A stretch of 64,000 nucleotides of DNA from Theobroma cacao. Lineage: Eukaryota; Streptophyta; Magnoliopsida; Malvales; Malvaceae. The notes under the pieces are model-generated. The model ran no database searches. It saw only the letters and a list, made by a program, of their open reading frames with translations, and was not told the DNA's origin. The stretch lies in NCBI RefSeq assembly GCF_000208745.1, contig NC_030859.1, positions 4,049,136 to 4,113,135 on the forward strand, written 5' to 3'. The first letter of the stretch is position 1; every line of letters starts with the position of its first letter. A program made the translations under genes and the position numbers. This document shows positions 1 to 12,261 of this stretch, piece after piece.

Positions 1-776
1 CTTACTCTTTGTTATGCTTTGAGCATTCATAGAGGCAATAGATGATCCTAGGTATAACTACATCTAAAAATGATAAAAGTTACCGTGTAAATGCTAAACA
101 AGCCTGCCCATGTTTGAGCTCGCTTCTAAAAAAAAAAAAACTCAGACGAGTTAAATATTTCAAAGTTGTTCACAAAATGCTCTATTCGTTTACAACCCTA
201 GAGCTGAAGCCTTGCAATCGATCTTTGAATGGCTACTTGTTGTTGGGCACTTTGTGGTGAAAACTAGTGATACCTGCTTCACTTCTCATTCTCAAACCAT
301 TTTTATTATTATTTTTTCTACTTCCATTGTTGAGCCCACTTAACTCAGAGCTGCAAATGCGTTCGGTGCAGGTTTGGCTAAGCCCATGATTATGGTTATT
401 AGGGTTGTAATCTTAATCAGTGACCCAAGTCTAGAGGGGTTTTCAAACTCCAAAGAGTGATTTTGGGCTTGATGACATAAACAACTAGGGCTGTACCCAA
501 CGATTTGGCACTTGAGAAAGGAGGTGTAAAGTTGAGTTCCTTGATATGGACAGCTTCTAATTGCTTCAAAAATTGAAGTTAGATTCTTAAGCCGAATATC
601 CTCCACTTTTGCCTAAATGATCAGCTGGTTAATAGACAATATGGCTTATACTAAAGTTTTTTTTCTTTTAAAAAAGGAGATTCATCAATAAATATTAGGA
701 GAATACTAAATGGTTCGAAATTACGATAACAGAAATAATGATATATAAAGGTAAATAATGTTAATTTTAAAAATAA
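1..776. other. Gene-free AT-rich spacer
   Basis: No coding region, RNA gene or clear repeat boundary is visible. Short open frames here have no recognisable domain and no splice-supported extension. The last nine bases (768-776) are the left target-site duplication of the foldback element that follows. Confidence 0.6.
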
Positions 777-1290
777 AGCATAATACTTAAATAAGTTTCT
801 AAATTATTCAAAAAAATTTAAATAAGTTTTTATTCTTTTATTGCATTCAATCAAACTCTTATACTTTTATTTTAAATCAAATAAACTTTTATAACTAATG
901 ATTGATTAATTGTAATTAATCAAAATGTCACTTGTCATTTTATATTCACATGATATTAACATAACGTTGATCTAGAGAGTAAAAAATATCACGTGATCAA
1001 TTATTATATCAAATTAACATATTATGTCATCATCATTATGATATGTCTACATGTCGCATCATCATAAATTATAATATGTTAACATATGACGTTAGCGTCA
1101 TGCGGTATAAAATGACAAATAACATTTTAACTGAACCAATCATTAGTCATAAAGATCTATTTGACTCGAAATAAAAATATAAAAACTTATTTGATTCAAA
1201 AGAAAAGTATAAAAACTTAATTAAACGTAACAAAAATATAAAATTATTTAATTTTTTAAATAGTTTAAAAATTTTTTTAAATATTATACC
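777..1290. mobile_element. Foldback MULE-like non-autonomous element, copy A
   Basis: This 514-bp element has two long arms that are imperfect reverse complements of each other, each roughly 180-200 bp. The termini read agcATAAT at the left and ATTATacc at the right. They are flanked by a perfect 9-bp direct repeat, taaaaataa, at 768-776 and 1291-1299. The core is not palindromic and carries tatcacgtgatc, which recurs in other copies. There is no coding capacity. A 9-bp duplication with long inverted arms is typical of Mutator-like elements, so I infer a non-autonomous MULE/MITE. This is one of the two best-preserved of seven copies seen in the window. Confidence 0.82.
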
Positions 1291-1877
1291 TAAAAATAAT
1301 TATTACTATTCTCGATCATTTACCATTTTCCTTTTAACTATTGTTTTCATGTTTTGTCCTTGACAAAAACCAAAACTCATTAAACAGAAATCAAATTAAG
1401 ACAATTAATTGGTCCAAATCTTGACGGTGTGATTGTGTTTTCGCATGCCACATTGTTTAATTGCGTATGCATAGGAAACTTAAAAGCAAGTAGGAGATTT
1501 TTCAAATCCCATGTTGGAAGTAGTATAATTTTCCTGGGGGTTGACTCCTGGACATGCATATATATAAAAATCAATGGGAGTTCTTGGATCCTGCTCACTG
1601 ATACCAAACATTAAACATCATGTTGCCAATTTCATGCTATAGAAATCCACAATGAGTTACCACATTCAACGCTTTCTCTAACCTAATAATTACCATTTAT
1701 AAAGTGTTGACAATTGTTTCTTTCTTTTCTCCTTTCTTCAATAAAACTAACCCTATCTTTTTCTTCTAGAAAATGAAAGTTTATAATTAAAATACCAAAT
1801 TAGTTCATACAGTAGATTTAATCTCTTTATAATAATTTGTCAAAATTAAGTAATGATGCAATACAAATGTGGTACCA

Positions 1878-2030
1878 ATAATGAATTCAAGATTTTATAC
1901 AAAAAGTGATTAAAGAGTAATCATATAAGATTATAGATCGAATCAATAATTTCATTCGGAGTAAAAATTAAAAAACTAAAAAATGAGAGCCGCCTCTCCT
2001 CGTCATCACTTTCAATCTACTCCTGTGTGG
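1878..2030 (+). repeat. Short dispersed repeat family R2, copy a
   Basis: About 150 bp related to segments near 2.9, 3.7, 19.0, 33.4 and 36.4 kb. The shared core on this strand reads like aatgaattcaagatttta, followed by an AAAGTGATTAAAGAGTAATCATA-like stretch (recognisable but variable) and a block ending in a gacg/cgtc hairpin-like GC-richer tip. Function and class are unknown; it is too short to encode anything. Boundaries are approximate. Confidence 0.55.
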
Positions 2031-2829
2031 TACTACTCTATTGCTGACGCGATCTTTTTATTTTTTTTCTAAATTTTTATTTTGAATTCAACTTTCGGTG
2101 GAGACATGGATGGTTCTCTGTCAAATTGTTCTCTATGTTTTGTTTGAAAAGATAAAAATGAGAACAAATTTAGTTTTCTGTGTGCCCATCTTGATCCAAG
2201 AGTTGCAAACTTTCAATGTCAAAGCATGCCAACCAATTTACTTGTCTAATCTTCTAGTAATGTTTTGGTGTCCTATAGAGCACATGTGACATGTCTTAAG
2301 TGTGTGTGTGTATATAAATAGTAAATTAGGTACATTCTACTGATTTAGGTAAAACCATAATGATAAAAATTTTTACCTTTAATTTAACTAAAAAATACTA
2401 ATTAAATGAACCGAATCAAAACATAAAATACCTTCAAAATCAATATTTTGTTTCACAAAATGATTATTCTATTTTTTGTTATATAAGAAAAATGATCAAG
2501 GTAATAAGAATTCTTACCCGGCTATTCAAACTCATTATATGGGAATTGACTTAATTTTATGTTGATTTATTGATTTATTTTATTATTAGATTGTAATTAT
2601 GATTTTTATTGATACAAAGAGAAAATTGTAGATATTATTAGGCAATATCTCAACCACCATATACAAAGACACCCACGGTTTTTAGCCCTAAAAATCAAAA
2701 CTTCATTATTCAATATACAACCTCATATAATCAACAAATGTTCCATTAAACTATCTTTAATAATGTCTAAGTCAAAAATGAGTATTTACAATAATTAAAA
2801 AGAGTTATATACAATGACAGAATCAAAGT

Positions 2830-2970
2830 GGTGATGACCATCATCGTTTAATTTTTTATTTTTTTATTATAATATATGTAAAATTTAAAATATATAAATT
2901 TATAATTTTTTATGATTACTCTTTAATAGCTTTTCATATAAAATTCTTAATTTCTCAATTATAAATATAA
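2830..2970 (-). repeat. Short dispersed repeat family R2, copy b
   Basis: Same family as the segment near 1.9 kb but inverted. It starts with a GC-richer tip (gtggtgatgaccatcatcg), runs through an AT-rich block with taaaatttaaaatatataaa, then the shared tgattactctttaatagc motif, and ends near tttctcaatt. Boundaries are approximate. Confidence 0.55.
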
Positions 2971-3639
2971 GCTAACGAATGGGAAATTAAAGAGAAAAAA
3001 GCACGATAATATCAGGAGAAGTTCAATTTTTTTTTTACAAGAGAGATTGAATATTGGTCAAATTAAAATTATTTTTGTGATGTGAGGAGTGTGTCACTTT
3101 GAACATAAAGAGTGGGGCCAGCATTCCTTGAGTCACGAATCTTTGTCTGCCTTGTGCAATTCCAAGTGAAGCCAGTTCAATGCCTTGCCTGTTTGACCCT
3201 CCACTCTTAACCCCAGCTGGTTAACCCCAATTTGGCTTTTTATTAAACCAGATTCAAATCCCAAAGGGATGTGTTGTTCATGGTGTTGTCTACCACAAGA
3301 GTCAAACTTTCATGGTTGGAAATTTTGTTGAAACCTTTTCTTCAATTAAAAATATCCCCCAACACTAATTTGGTTGGTTGTGCACTTGTGCATGGATTTC
3401 ACCACATTGTTTATGATTTTTTTAATTTTTTTTTTAAAAATGACACAACATAACAGCACTATCTCGATATTTTGAATTAAGACGAAAGATCAAGTTATAT
3501 CAATGTAAAAATTATTAATTATTACATAATTTTGTACCCAAACCTAGTTACAACAAATGGTTGCTAAAACCACAATTGAGTTAAAAGAAACCATACACTT
3601 TGAAGCAAAAATAATGCAAGTTACAAATTTACAGTGACA

Positions 3640-3795
3640 AAGTCAAAGTCGAGATGAAAGTGTAATCGTCATCTTTTAATTTTTATTTTTTTTATTATAT
3701 ATCTAATTTAAAATATACAAATTTATAATCTTGTTTGATTACTTTTAACTATTTATCATGTAAAATTTTCAATCTATCACTGTTAATTAAATATT
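3640..3795 (-). repeat. Short dispersed repeat family R2, copy c
   Basis: Aligns by eye along its whole length with the copy at 2830-2970: the same order of cgtcatc tip, poly-T-rich block, taatttaaaatatacaaa and tgattacttttaac motifs. It lies only about 0.7 kb from that copy in the same orientation. Confidence 0.55.
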
Positions 3796-3845
3796 TGTTT
3801 TATACCTTTTCAAGTGAAAAGTAATCTCATCAAGTGCATGTGAAA

Positions 3846-3862
3846 GAGAGAGAGAGAGAGAG
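3846..3862. repeat. (GA)n microsatellite
   Basis: A run of eight GA units plus one base in spacer DNA. Confidence 0.9.
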
Positions 3863-3970
3863 TGCATGGCTTGTGGGGTAGTTGACTTTGGTTAAACTGT
3901 GTTTTTAATTACGAGAGATGTATGTGCTTGTCTTTGCACATCCGATGCCTTGAGACACGGCTTGCCTCGT

Positions 3971-3990
3971 CCCTCCCTCCCTCCCTCCCT
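3971..3990. repeat. (CCCT)5 microsatellite
   Basis: Five exact CCCT tetramers in a row, the only such tetranucleotide array in the window. Confidence 0.9.
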
Positions 3991-5564
3991 GTTCTGTCAT
4001 CATCTCAATACAAATGGTTGTATGTTAGGTACATATATATATTTTTAATAATAATATTTTTTATATACATGGTTTAATAATAAGAGAGAAAGAGAAATAA
4101 GTGAAAAAAAAATTTCATAAAGTCTAATAATAATTGATATTCATAAAGAATCATAAAAATGAAGTGCCCAAACTTTCCAATAAACTAATTGACTAATATC
4201 TATTATCAATTTATTGAAGTCTGGTCCCAAAATTAGTGATTTTTTCTCCTTTATATTTTTTTAATTGGGTTTTTTGTAATAAAATATCGGGTTCAATTGT
4301 GTTTAAAAAAATTTCATATATGCAATCTTCGAGTCTTAATTTTTAAAAAAAAATTATGAAGAGTCTTATATAAGGTTTTTTTTTTTTTCTCTGTCATTGA
4401 TTACAGACACGTGTATACAACAGAAATTCCGCAGTCTTCATGCTTCATTACACAACATGATCAAATTTCAAAGCCACCCCCACCTTCCCCTGTAGTTTGG
4501 TCAACATAGGATCCAAGTTTTACTGTCTAAAATATTGACATGTCTTAGCTCTCAGAACCTCATAGCCTTCAACCCAAGACAAGTCCCTTTCCTATTGAAT
4601 CTCCCACCAGATCAAGGATGGCAACTTAAAATATAAATGATTTAAGGGATTTGAAAATTGCTCATTCAATTTAGTCCATGCACTAAGTATTTTCTCTGTG
4701 CTTCCCCAAGCAGCATGGTTCCCACTAAGTGTGAAACAGATAACCAGTTTCTAAGCAAGGATCTGGGGTTTGGTTCTTATCCCCATCTGAGAAGTTTCAG
4801 ACAGACATGACAAACAAACAAGCAGGGGGGTTAGGTTAGGATCTCTAGAAATTGTGTGCAAGTATTACATAATAAGACATGGACAAGAGGGTCCAGAGAA
4901 AGTGTGCTTTATCTGTCTTAACCTGAGAGAAGTGATTCAAAATCAAAGAAACGGCCAGAGAAAGCTAATAAAGACATTCCAACCTAGGCAAAAGAAATGT
5001 CTCTCCCTGTTGTATAAACAAATATAAATCCAGTTTCAGTCTAGGTCTAGGGTTCTCTTGAATTAAGTTATTAAAACATTGACTTTGTGGCTTGCTAGAA
5101 AGTTAAAAATCTAAGATCCTTTACGCTAACAACAGGTGGTTAATGATGCTTTGTCTTATTCCTGCCAATGTTCAAAAAAGAACACGCTATCAGACTAGGA
5201 CCATCCAATGTTCAGACTGACAGAGGCTACCTCATCATATTGAAATATGGTTTTCTTTGCTTAGCAAAGGAAAAGAAACAAGAAACAAACAAAGAGTTGT
5301 ACGACTTTTTAACCATGGTCCACATACATTGAAGCAACCAATTAGGAATTCTACGTACAACATGCCTCTACTGAATCAAATGTCAGAAACTCCATGCTAA
5401 AATGCACAGGAAGAAGCTGGCAAGAATTCTTCTATGAAACAAAGAAATTTGACAAATAACTTGGCAGGTTAGCAACCATTACTGGTCTTGAAGTCATCTT
5501 GATAGAGCGAAAAGTATTCTCCATTTCTTCGGTAGATATGCATACAAAGCCCTAAGTAGGAACA

Positions 5565-5570
5565 TTTATT
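5565..5570 (-). terminator. Candidate polyadenylation signal of the ARF gene
   Basis: The plus strand reads tttatt, giving AATAAA on the coding strand about 275 bases after the ARF stop codon. Plant poly(A) signals are loose, so this is only a reasonable candidate for the 3' end; it would give a 3' UTR of roughly 0.3 kb. Confidence 0.4.
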
Positions 5571-5844
5571 CAGCACTCTGCAGCCCTAAACTCCATACAC
5601 AGCAAAAAGGCTGTGCTTTTTCTGTTATAAGCTTACAGTTTCTAGGACTCGAATTAGAAATTAAGACAAAGGAAATGGATCCTTTTCTCTCCAAAGAAAA
5701 GTTTAAGCTAAGCAACAAAATGTGGTTTACGGTATCACAAAAATGGGTAAAGTGGATCTTTCTCACAACTACCCAAGAAGAAATGAAATGAAAAGCAAAA
5801 CCAATGACTTGGAAACTGTACAATTAGTGAAAAATGCTTGATCT

Positions 5845-8194
5845 CTATCTTCCTACGTTGTCACTGCCTGAATCCATGAGAATTGTTAGCCTCCTTGCCG
5901 TCTTCAGAAACTCACTGCAAAACATAAAACAATAAGAAAACATTATTAACATCTGACAAATCAAAAGCAAATGTTTAGCAAGCAAAAGGAAGTGATGCTA
6001 AAGAACAATTAGATTACCTGAAGGGCTCATCTCCTGTGTGTTTAACAGAACCAGCAGCATCGCAGTAGAGCACACTGCTCAGCATCTCTGAACTTTCTAT
6101 ACCAAACATGTTGGCCAGCTTCCCATGCAGCTCTTCATATGATCTAAGAACCGAAAGATCAAGGGTTCTACCCACATTCTCTGATTCCATAAACACTTTA
6201 CAATGACCAGTCTCCAAGCCGAGATCAGATCTTTGATGCTCTTTGCACCAAGGAGACGCTTCCTCTGAAGAATTTTCCTGAGCGTTTTGATGTAATGCAG
6301 ATCCAGAGCCATCAGAAGAAATTGCAGTCTTCTCTGTATTCCCATCAGATGAACTGTTTCCAACTGTATCACCCGAGAAGCTCTGGGAAGCCTGCTGCTC
6401 ACTGAAAATGAGTTGACCAAACAATAAAATATGAGGTGTCTTTACTTCATTGCTTTCTTTCAAACTCTGGGTAGGATTTCCCGTTGTAAGCATGCAAGAT
6501 ATATTCTTTTTGTTCACATGGTCACTAGACAAGTTGTCATTGGAGATTCTAGTTGGCGGGGCAGTATGATCAAGTTGCTGTAAACCAAGCGGAAACAGTC
6601 CCAACTGCAGCTTGTTGGAGTGGAGATCTGATGAAGATAACCCGAATGGTGCATGCCTGGCTCCCTGTATGCCTCCAGGAATGTTGTCTGTAATGCAACA
6701 TACGGGGCTGCTGGACCTGAGAGAGTTGCCAGAGAATGATGGCATTGGAATTTGGCTAAGTAAGGAAAAGTCTGGGTGTTGTGGAAGTCGCATCTTTTTC
6801 CTAGGTGGTGAGAAAGGATTAAGATGGATTGCTGGTATGTTTGAGACCAATTCAACCAGCCATGGGCTAACACGCTTCACATTATGGAGTAAATCTGGCT
6901 CATCCCATGCTACCTGAAAGATGTTAATTCAAGAAGAAGAAATTAGAAGCAAAACTATGAGCAGAAGATAAAGCTTAGAAAATAACATATGAGAATAAAT
7001 TAAATTCTGAAGGCCACTAATGAAGAGCATAGCATTGCTAAAACAATAACAACACATGGAGTTAAACTATGACCATAACATATGAGAATGGTAAAATACC
7101 TGCAGAAGACGCCATGGAGAATTAGGCCAACGGATGGGATCAACAACCTGAACAGAAGATATTGTTCCCATGAACCAGCTAATCCGTGAAGAGTCCTCAG
7201 TTTCAAAAGCCATTTTGAACCTCATCCCAGGATACCATTGGATTTGCATTGCTGCTCTAATTGATGAGGCCTTCACGCAGAACTCTGGAGTGCTTGCTCG
7301 TGGATAGTAAACAACCTCAAAGGGCTGCCCATTGGCTGCACAAGTCGCAGCTTCAATAACAGACTCAACTCTTACTTTTCCCCTCATATCCCCATTAGAG
7401 TCCTTCCTCATCGATTTACTCTCATCCTCCCTAAAGAATGGAGAATAACCCCCAAATTGTGAACCAGAGCTTCCACCCCCTGAATTCCACCCACATGGAT
7501 ACTCATGTCCACTCCCAATTCCTCTCTTTGCCCTACGAATTCCCACACAAAGATCTCCGTTCTCTGTTCTGAGAAACACAATTGAATCACCAGCCACAAG
7601 CTTCTTCTGATTCACAAAATTACTCCACCCCGTCGTCAAAAGATGTCGACGAGGTGTCCCCCTGTATATATGCCTAAATTTCCAAACCTCACCATGGACA
7701 TCCTTGGCAAGAATGGTCTGAACAGGAGGTTCTGCATTATAATCCAGCCTAGGAAATATAGTCTCCGCACAATAGCGTGGAACAGAGAAACCCCCACCAT
7801 TATTAGCATCAGATTGAGTCAATGTCTTAGCAAAGGAAGCTGGTTTCTCAGGATTCTCCATCCCAATATTTCCATCAAAACCATCATCTTCATACCCAAA
7901 ATCATTTTCTCTCGAAGGGACCAACATAATTTTAGAATAGACCTCATCCGTTTCAGGATCTGCCATATACTTAACAGCAGCAATTCGACATAGAACAAGT
8001 GAAGGAATCAGAAGACTCCCAAAATCTACACTCCCATTGGCATGTTCAGCATGACCCTGAGGGAAGTAGAACACCTTGGTGTTCACTGATGGCATTTGTA
8101 CCATGCCACCAGCACAGGCATGCCACAGTTTAGGATCTAAGCATTTTTCTGAATTCTTCAAGAGTTCTTTCCTAGAATCCATAACTGTGATCAT
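5845..8194 (-). CDS. ARF10: Auxin response factor, ARF10/ARF16 clade (class C, miR160-regulated)
   Basis: Transcription factor that binds auxin response elements and in this clade usually represses auxin-induced genes in the nucleus. Coding exons are 8194-7100, 6913-6018 and 5914-5845; all junctions are GT-AG and keep frame, giving 686 aa, close to Arabidopsis ARF10/16. The N-terminus carries the clade signature LWHACAGGMVQMP (about 23-35). The B3 DNA-binding domain spans about 119-221 with RGTPRRHLLTTGW; the auxin-response domain is about 283-366 and ends in RWPNSPWRLLQVAWDEP. A Ser/Gly/Gln-bearing middle region follows. The C-terminal PB1 domain (last 90 residues) has KVFMESENVGRTLDL and the acidic GDEPFSEF motif, so it can dimerise. 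The ATG at 8194 is the first in frame; the frame stays open upstream but without another ATG. Regulation by miR160 is indicated by the site in exon 2. ARF10 and ARF16 cannot be told apart here; the symbol rests partly on gene order. Confidence 0.95.
6654..6674 (-). promoter_or_regulatory. miR160 target site in ARF exon 2
   Basis: The plus strand here equals the mature miR160 sequence at 20 of 21 positions (mismatch at the last base), so the transcript is nearly perfectly complementary. It lies in the middle region of the ARF at about residues 445-452 (GIQGARHA), the conserved position in ARF10, ARF16 and ARF17. Cleavage opposite miRNA bases 10-11 is expected from family knowledge. Confidence 0.95.
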
Positions 8195-8990
8195 CTTCCA
8201 ATTCAGGTGGTCTAAAGCATACAAATAACTACACGTCCTTTGCTCTGTTTTCTCACTTGATGATTATTCTGCTAGTACATGAAAATTAAAAGTATCTTTA
8301 GCAAAACAACCAACTTTTTTTATATATAAAATCTACCCAAAAAAACAAAAATTGTAAATAAAGAATGATAAATTTATATATTTTTTCTAGTACAGAAATA
8401 TTTTTAATCAATACACTACATAAATGGCAGAAAATTAATACAGAACTAAAAAGCAACCAAATGAAACAGATAAATTAGCTGATATTGAACAAAACTGAAA
8501 AAGAAAAAAAATACAAAACAAAGAAAAACAGAATTTTTCATAGCTATATTACACCATATGTTCCAGAGACACAAAAAAAAAAAAAAACCATTCAAAGAAT
8601 TCACTTGAAAGAAAAAAGAGCAGACATTAAAGAATTAAAAGACCTTACCTTTTGAACAAAAGGAAGTATTTTTCCACGAAAAGAAAGACAACCCAGATTA
8701 AAATGAACCCAAATAAGCACAACAATGCAGGAAACTCAAACCTTTACGGCCAAAACAAAAAATAAGATATATCTCAATTAAAGAGAGATATATCAATCAA
8801 AGACTCTGAGAAGGAAAAGAAAAGAAGAGAAAACCCAGTTTCAACAAAACAAAAAAGCAGGGTCTTTGAGTTAAGGGAAAGTGAAGAGAGACTGAGAGAG
8901 TTTTAAAGAAGAAGAGAAAAGTAAGAGGAGAGATTTTTTACAGTGAAAGTTTTTGTGTTGTTGCCGACCAGAGGACTGTGGAGAGACTAA
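8195..8990 (-). promoter_or_regulatory. Probable 5' leader of the ARF gene with an intron
   Basis: On the coding strand a strong donor, AAAAG/GTAAGG, is at 8649/8648 and a pyrimidine-leading acceptor, GCTTTAG/ACC, is at 8212/8211, only 17 bases before the start codon. Together they predict a 437-bp leader intron (8648-8212). The upstream leader would be CT/TC-rich sequence up to about 8.95 kb, typical of plant 5' UTRs. The transcription start is not identifiable. Confidence 0.5.
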
Positions 8991-10160
8991 CAACTATGAA
9001 TGAGGAAAAAATAGTATAAGAAAAAGCAAAGAGTTTAATTTATTAATTATTAATTTCCTTTTAGGATCGAGAAGGAAAAAGGAAGATTTTTCTTTTTTCT
9101 TTTCTTTTTGAGTGGATATGGATTGTAAAAAGTCCAAGATCAAAGACAAATTCAGGTGATTTTGCTTTTCTATTTTTTCCTTTGGCTTTTCTTTTCCTGC
9201 CTTTTTCATTTTTTTTCTTTTTTACTAGTATTAACTCTTCTTCTTTTACTTTTGTTTTTTATTTGTTGGGTTTCTTTCCCACTCTACTCTCTATTACCCA
9301 AGCGTGAGTTACACCTGTTCAATCCCTTTTTTCCATTTGGGTCTCCCAATTTTGCACTAAATTTTAGGTGAAATTCCTAAGATTTTCAATGAAATCAAAC
9401 TATCAAAGTACCCTATAGAACTTACTTATTATAGTTATTTTATGCAATAAATTGATGATAAAGTTTAGTTTATTAAATATGGTAATTAAAATTTTAATAG
9501 TATATAGATAACATGGATCGAGTGCATAAACATCTAAATTTTAAGTGTTAAATGACTTTATTTATAAAAAACATTATTTATTACATTTATATTAATTAAA
9601 TATATACATTCGATTCTCAAATACTAAAAAATTACACTCGAATTTAATTCGAGACATAAAAATATATACATGATATAAGATTAAATTGAATGGTAATTTA
9701 TATATTTGAGTATTTGACTCATTAGTTGATATATGATCTCTTATTTAGAGAGTAAAATTTAAATTTTTTTAATTAAAAAAATTAAATGATAATTTATTAA
9801 AAAAATAAAATAAAAATGAAAAAAAACAATACCTTAAATGTAAGTCAACGAGCACATGATTGTGGCCTCATTTTGACAAGAGTGTCTACCACGCGACAGA
9901 GAAGCAAGTGGAAACATATCCCCTACAAATCAGAAAAGGAAACATCCAAATAATAAAAAAATAAACAGAGAATTTATTTTTATAATTAAATAAATCTGTG
10001 TTCAATTAAATATTTGAATAATCCCAAAAAATAATAATTTTTCACCTTTTTCATATCACGATATTTTGCTGGAAGATATCACGAGTTTCATGTACTCTGA
10101 AATCAAGGCTGACTACAGTTAAAGTTTTCATCTTGTCCGAGGCCCTAACTCTTCGGGGCT

Positions 10161-10229
10161 AACCATGGTTAATTAACCTTTTTTTTTTTGTTAATCAGGT
10201 TTAATCAATCCAATTAATTAACCATGGTT
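10161..10229. repeat. 16-bp perfect inverted repeat
   Basis: AACCATGGTTAATTAA at 10161-10176 is matched by its exact reverse complement at 10214-10229, with a 37-base loop. Each arm itself holds the palindrome AACCATGGTT. No coding association is seen. Confidence 0.8.
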
Positions 10230-10998
10230 TATGTTCATTGGTCAACACCATGACTCTTCTTCCACTGGCTGTTAAATGTGTTTCCTGATCTTTTGGTCTT
10301 AGGGACAAGATTTGATCCTTGCCACTCGGTTGGATTAATTTAACATAAATTAATAAAAAAAATTTACTTAATCTACAATGTGAAATTACAAATTTACCCT
10401 TCAAATTAGGGTTTTTCTCTTTCGATGCTTTCTAAGTTTAGAGCATGTTTAAGCTTTAATTAAATAAGGCCTCAAAGCTTCACAACTCTCTTGATTATGG
10501 CTTTGAATTTTGATACTCCTTTGAATAATCAACGGGTTTAAAAATCTTATTTTTAGACCTTTTGATTAAATAAATATATAAATTGAGTTATCGTACGGTT
10601 AAATATGAGTTTAGTAATAAATTATTTTGATCAAGCACATAATTACCCTTAGACTTTTTCAATAGGATATTTTGTCTCAATCTGAGTTAAAGACGGATGT
10701 GCTAATCTTTGATTAAAGGATAGAGATTAAAGCGAGATAGTTTGCAAGGATTAGGGAATTACGTTGGCAATATGATGCTGACATTGAGATTAAGGACAAT
10801 TTAATCTGTTTGATTACATGCGTTGCATGAAAAAGCCAAATTATTCGGCACTTGATTAAGACCTTGGTCGGTCTACTTTTGGGGTTTCTTTTTTTTCTTA
10901 GGCTGCCAAAATTTGAGGCAACAATGCAAAAAAAAAAAAAAGGTTTTTTGGTACAATTTTGAATGTGCATTTTGGATTAATTGAGTTCTAACCTCATA

Positions 10999-11125
10999 TT
11001 AGGGTTAGAGATGAATTAATGAATTATGTTATTTTTTATATCAAAAAAAAATTATTAGGGTTAGAGATGAATTGCGAATAATATTATTTTCAGTACAAAA
11101 AAAAAATTAGGGTTAGAGATGAATT
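10999..11125. repeat. Three-unit degenerate tandem repeat
   Basis: The 18-20 base word ttagggttagagatgaatt starts at 10999, 11055 and 11107 (periods 56 and 52). Each unit ends in a poly-A run of 8-10 bases. It looks like local duplication by slippage; it is not a telomeric repeat. Confidence 0.8.
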
Positions 11126-11927
11126 ATGAAATAAAACCAAAAGTAATGATTATTGTCATATTTTTTTCAATTTATTTACTTCAAGAACAAATTTTCCTAT
11201 TCCTAAAGGCTAGAACATGAACTTAATCTTTTCTAAATATTAATTGTTTGATACAGACCGGATACCAATCTATATAAACTATAAATGAACATTTAAGATG
11301 GCAATGGTCATGGGGAAAAGGTGAGCCATTGCCATGCACCTCTATGTTCAACTTTTTTTTTTTTATTTTGCTAAATAATTTTGTCAATAAAAAAATAAAT
11401 ATGTTTGTGTGTGTTTTTTTTGTTTTAAAATATTATAATTACAAGTGCGATTTTTACCCAAAAAAAACATAAATGATTAAAATTGAATAATTTCAAGGAA
11501 TATTCTTAGTAATTTCATTTTCTTCCTCAATTTCCCTCTCACATTTTTTTCCTCAAAACAAAAGTGAAGTGAAGGGATAATCTCACAAAGTCATAAAAAC
11601 ATTCTGGACAATATCATAAATAATCCAGAGCAATAAGAAAGTGACCCTTTAACCAGACATTAGCTACAAATAGGCATGAATGGATCAGACAGAAACAGTT
11701 GGAGAGGAAACAAACATTGAAAATGACACCAATCTTGTCTTGCCCACCTACATCCATGCCCTCTCCTCTCCCAACAGAACTTGACCCATCAATTTAATTA
11801 ATTTTTTCAAAGTGAACCTCTCCTCTTCTTTGTAGGTGGGCTTTTTCACTAACAAGAATTATATAAACAAAAAAATAAAATAAAATTGGTGGGCTCGCTT
11901 CTTTCCCTTACCCTCTTTTGTTTCTTT

Positions 11928-11953
11928 TTTATTTATTTATTTATTTATTTATT
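11928..11953. repeat. (TTTA)n microsatellite
   Basis: About six consecutive ATTT units in spacer DNA. Confidence 0.85.
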
Positions 11954-12261
11954 TTGCTTAGACTTCACACCACCCTACCCAGTCCTATCACTAAATGGAT
12001 TGTCTTCTGGTTGTCTTTCTTGATGTGGGCCTTCTGACAAATTCCAATTTACACTAGACAAATTTTACCTATGTCCTTTGCAATTAAATGTTTTTAATTT
12101 CCCCTTCTATTTCTATTTTCTTTTGTGGAAAATTAACCTCTCTAGAGAAAATTTTGTAGCCAATGAAATGCACATCCATTTCCTTTCACTGATTTGAGAT
12201 GATAATTTCTTTTTAGTACAGTTTGAGCATTCATTGAGCATTGGACTATACAAAAAATTAT

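Larger units (their letters stand above)
1300..5544. other. Gene-free spacer downstream of the ARF gene
   Basis: Apart from the short dispersed repeats and microsatellites listed separately, no gene is seen. From about 4.4 to 5.5 kb the composition is less AT-rich than the rest. That may be old transcribed or decayed DNA, but no frame or splice pattern supports a gene. Confidence 0.55.

Noticed and set aside
6097..6420. 107-codon minus-strand frame overlapping ARF exon 2
   Set aside because: Frame-shifted shadow of the ARF coding exon; it has no homology and crosses the PB1-coding segment.
7643..7993. 116-codon plus-strand open frame
   Set aside because: It lies antisense to ARF exon 1 and has no domain; it results from codon structure of the real gene.
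8195..8224. In-frame N-terminal extension of the ARF by ten residues
   Set aside because: The extension has no ATG (it would need TTG) and crosses a probable leader intron acceptor; the ATG at 8194 matches the usual family start.
10999..11125. Interstitial telomere-like TTAGGG words
   Set aside because: They occur once per 52-56 base unit, not as consecutive TTTAGGG repeats; this is an ordinary degenerate tandem repeat.
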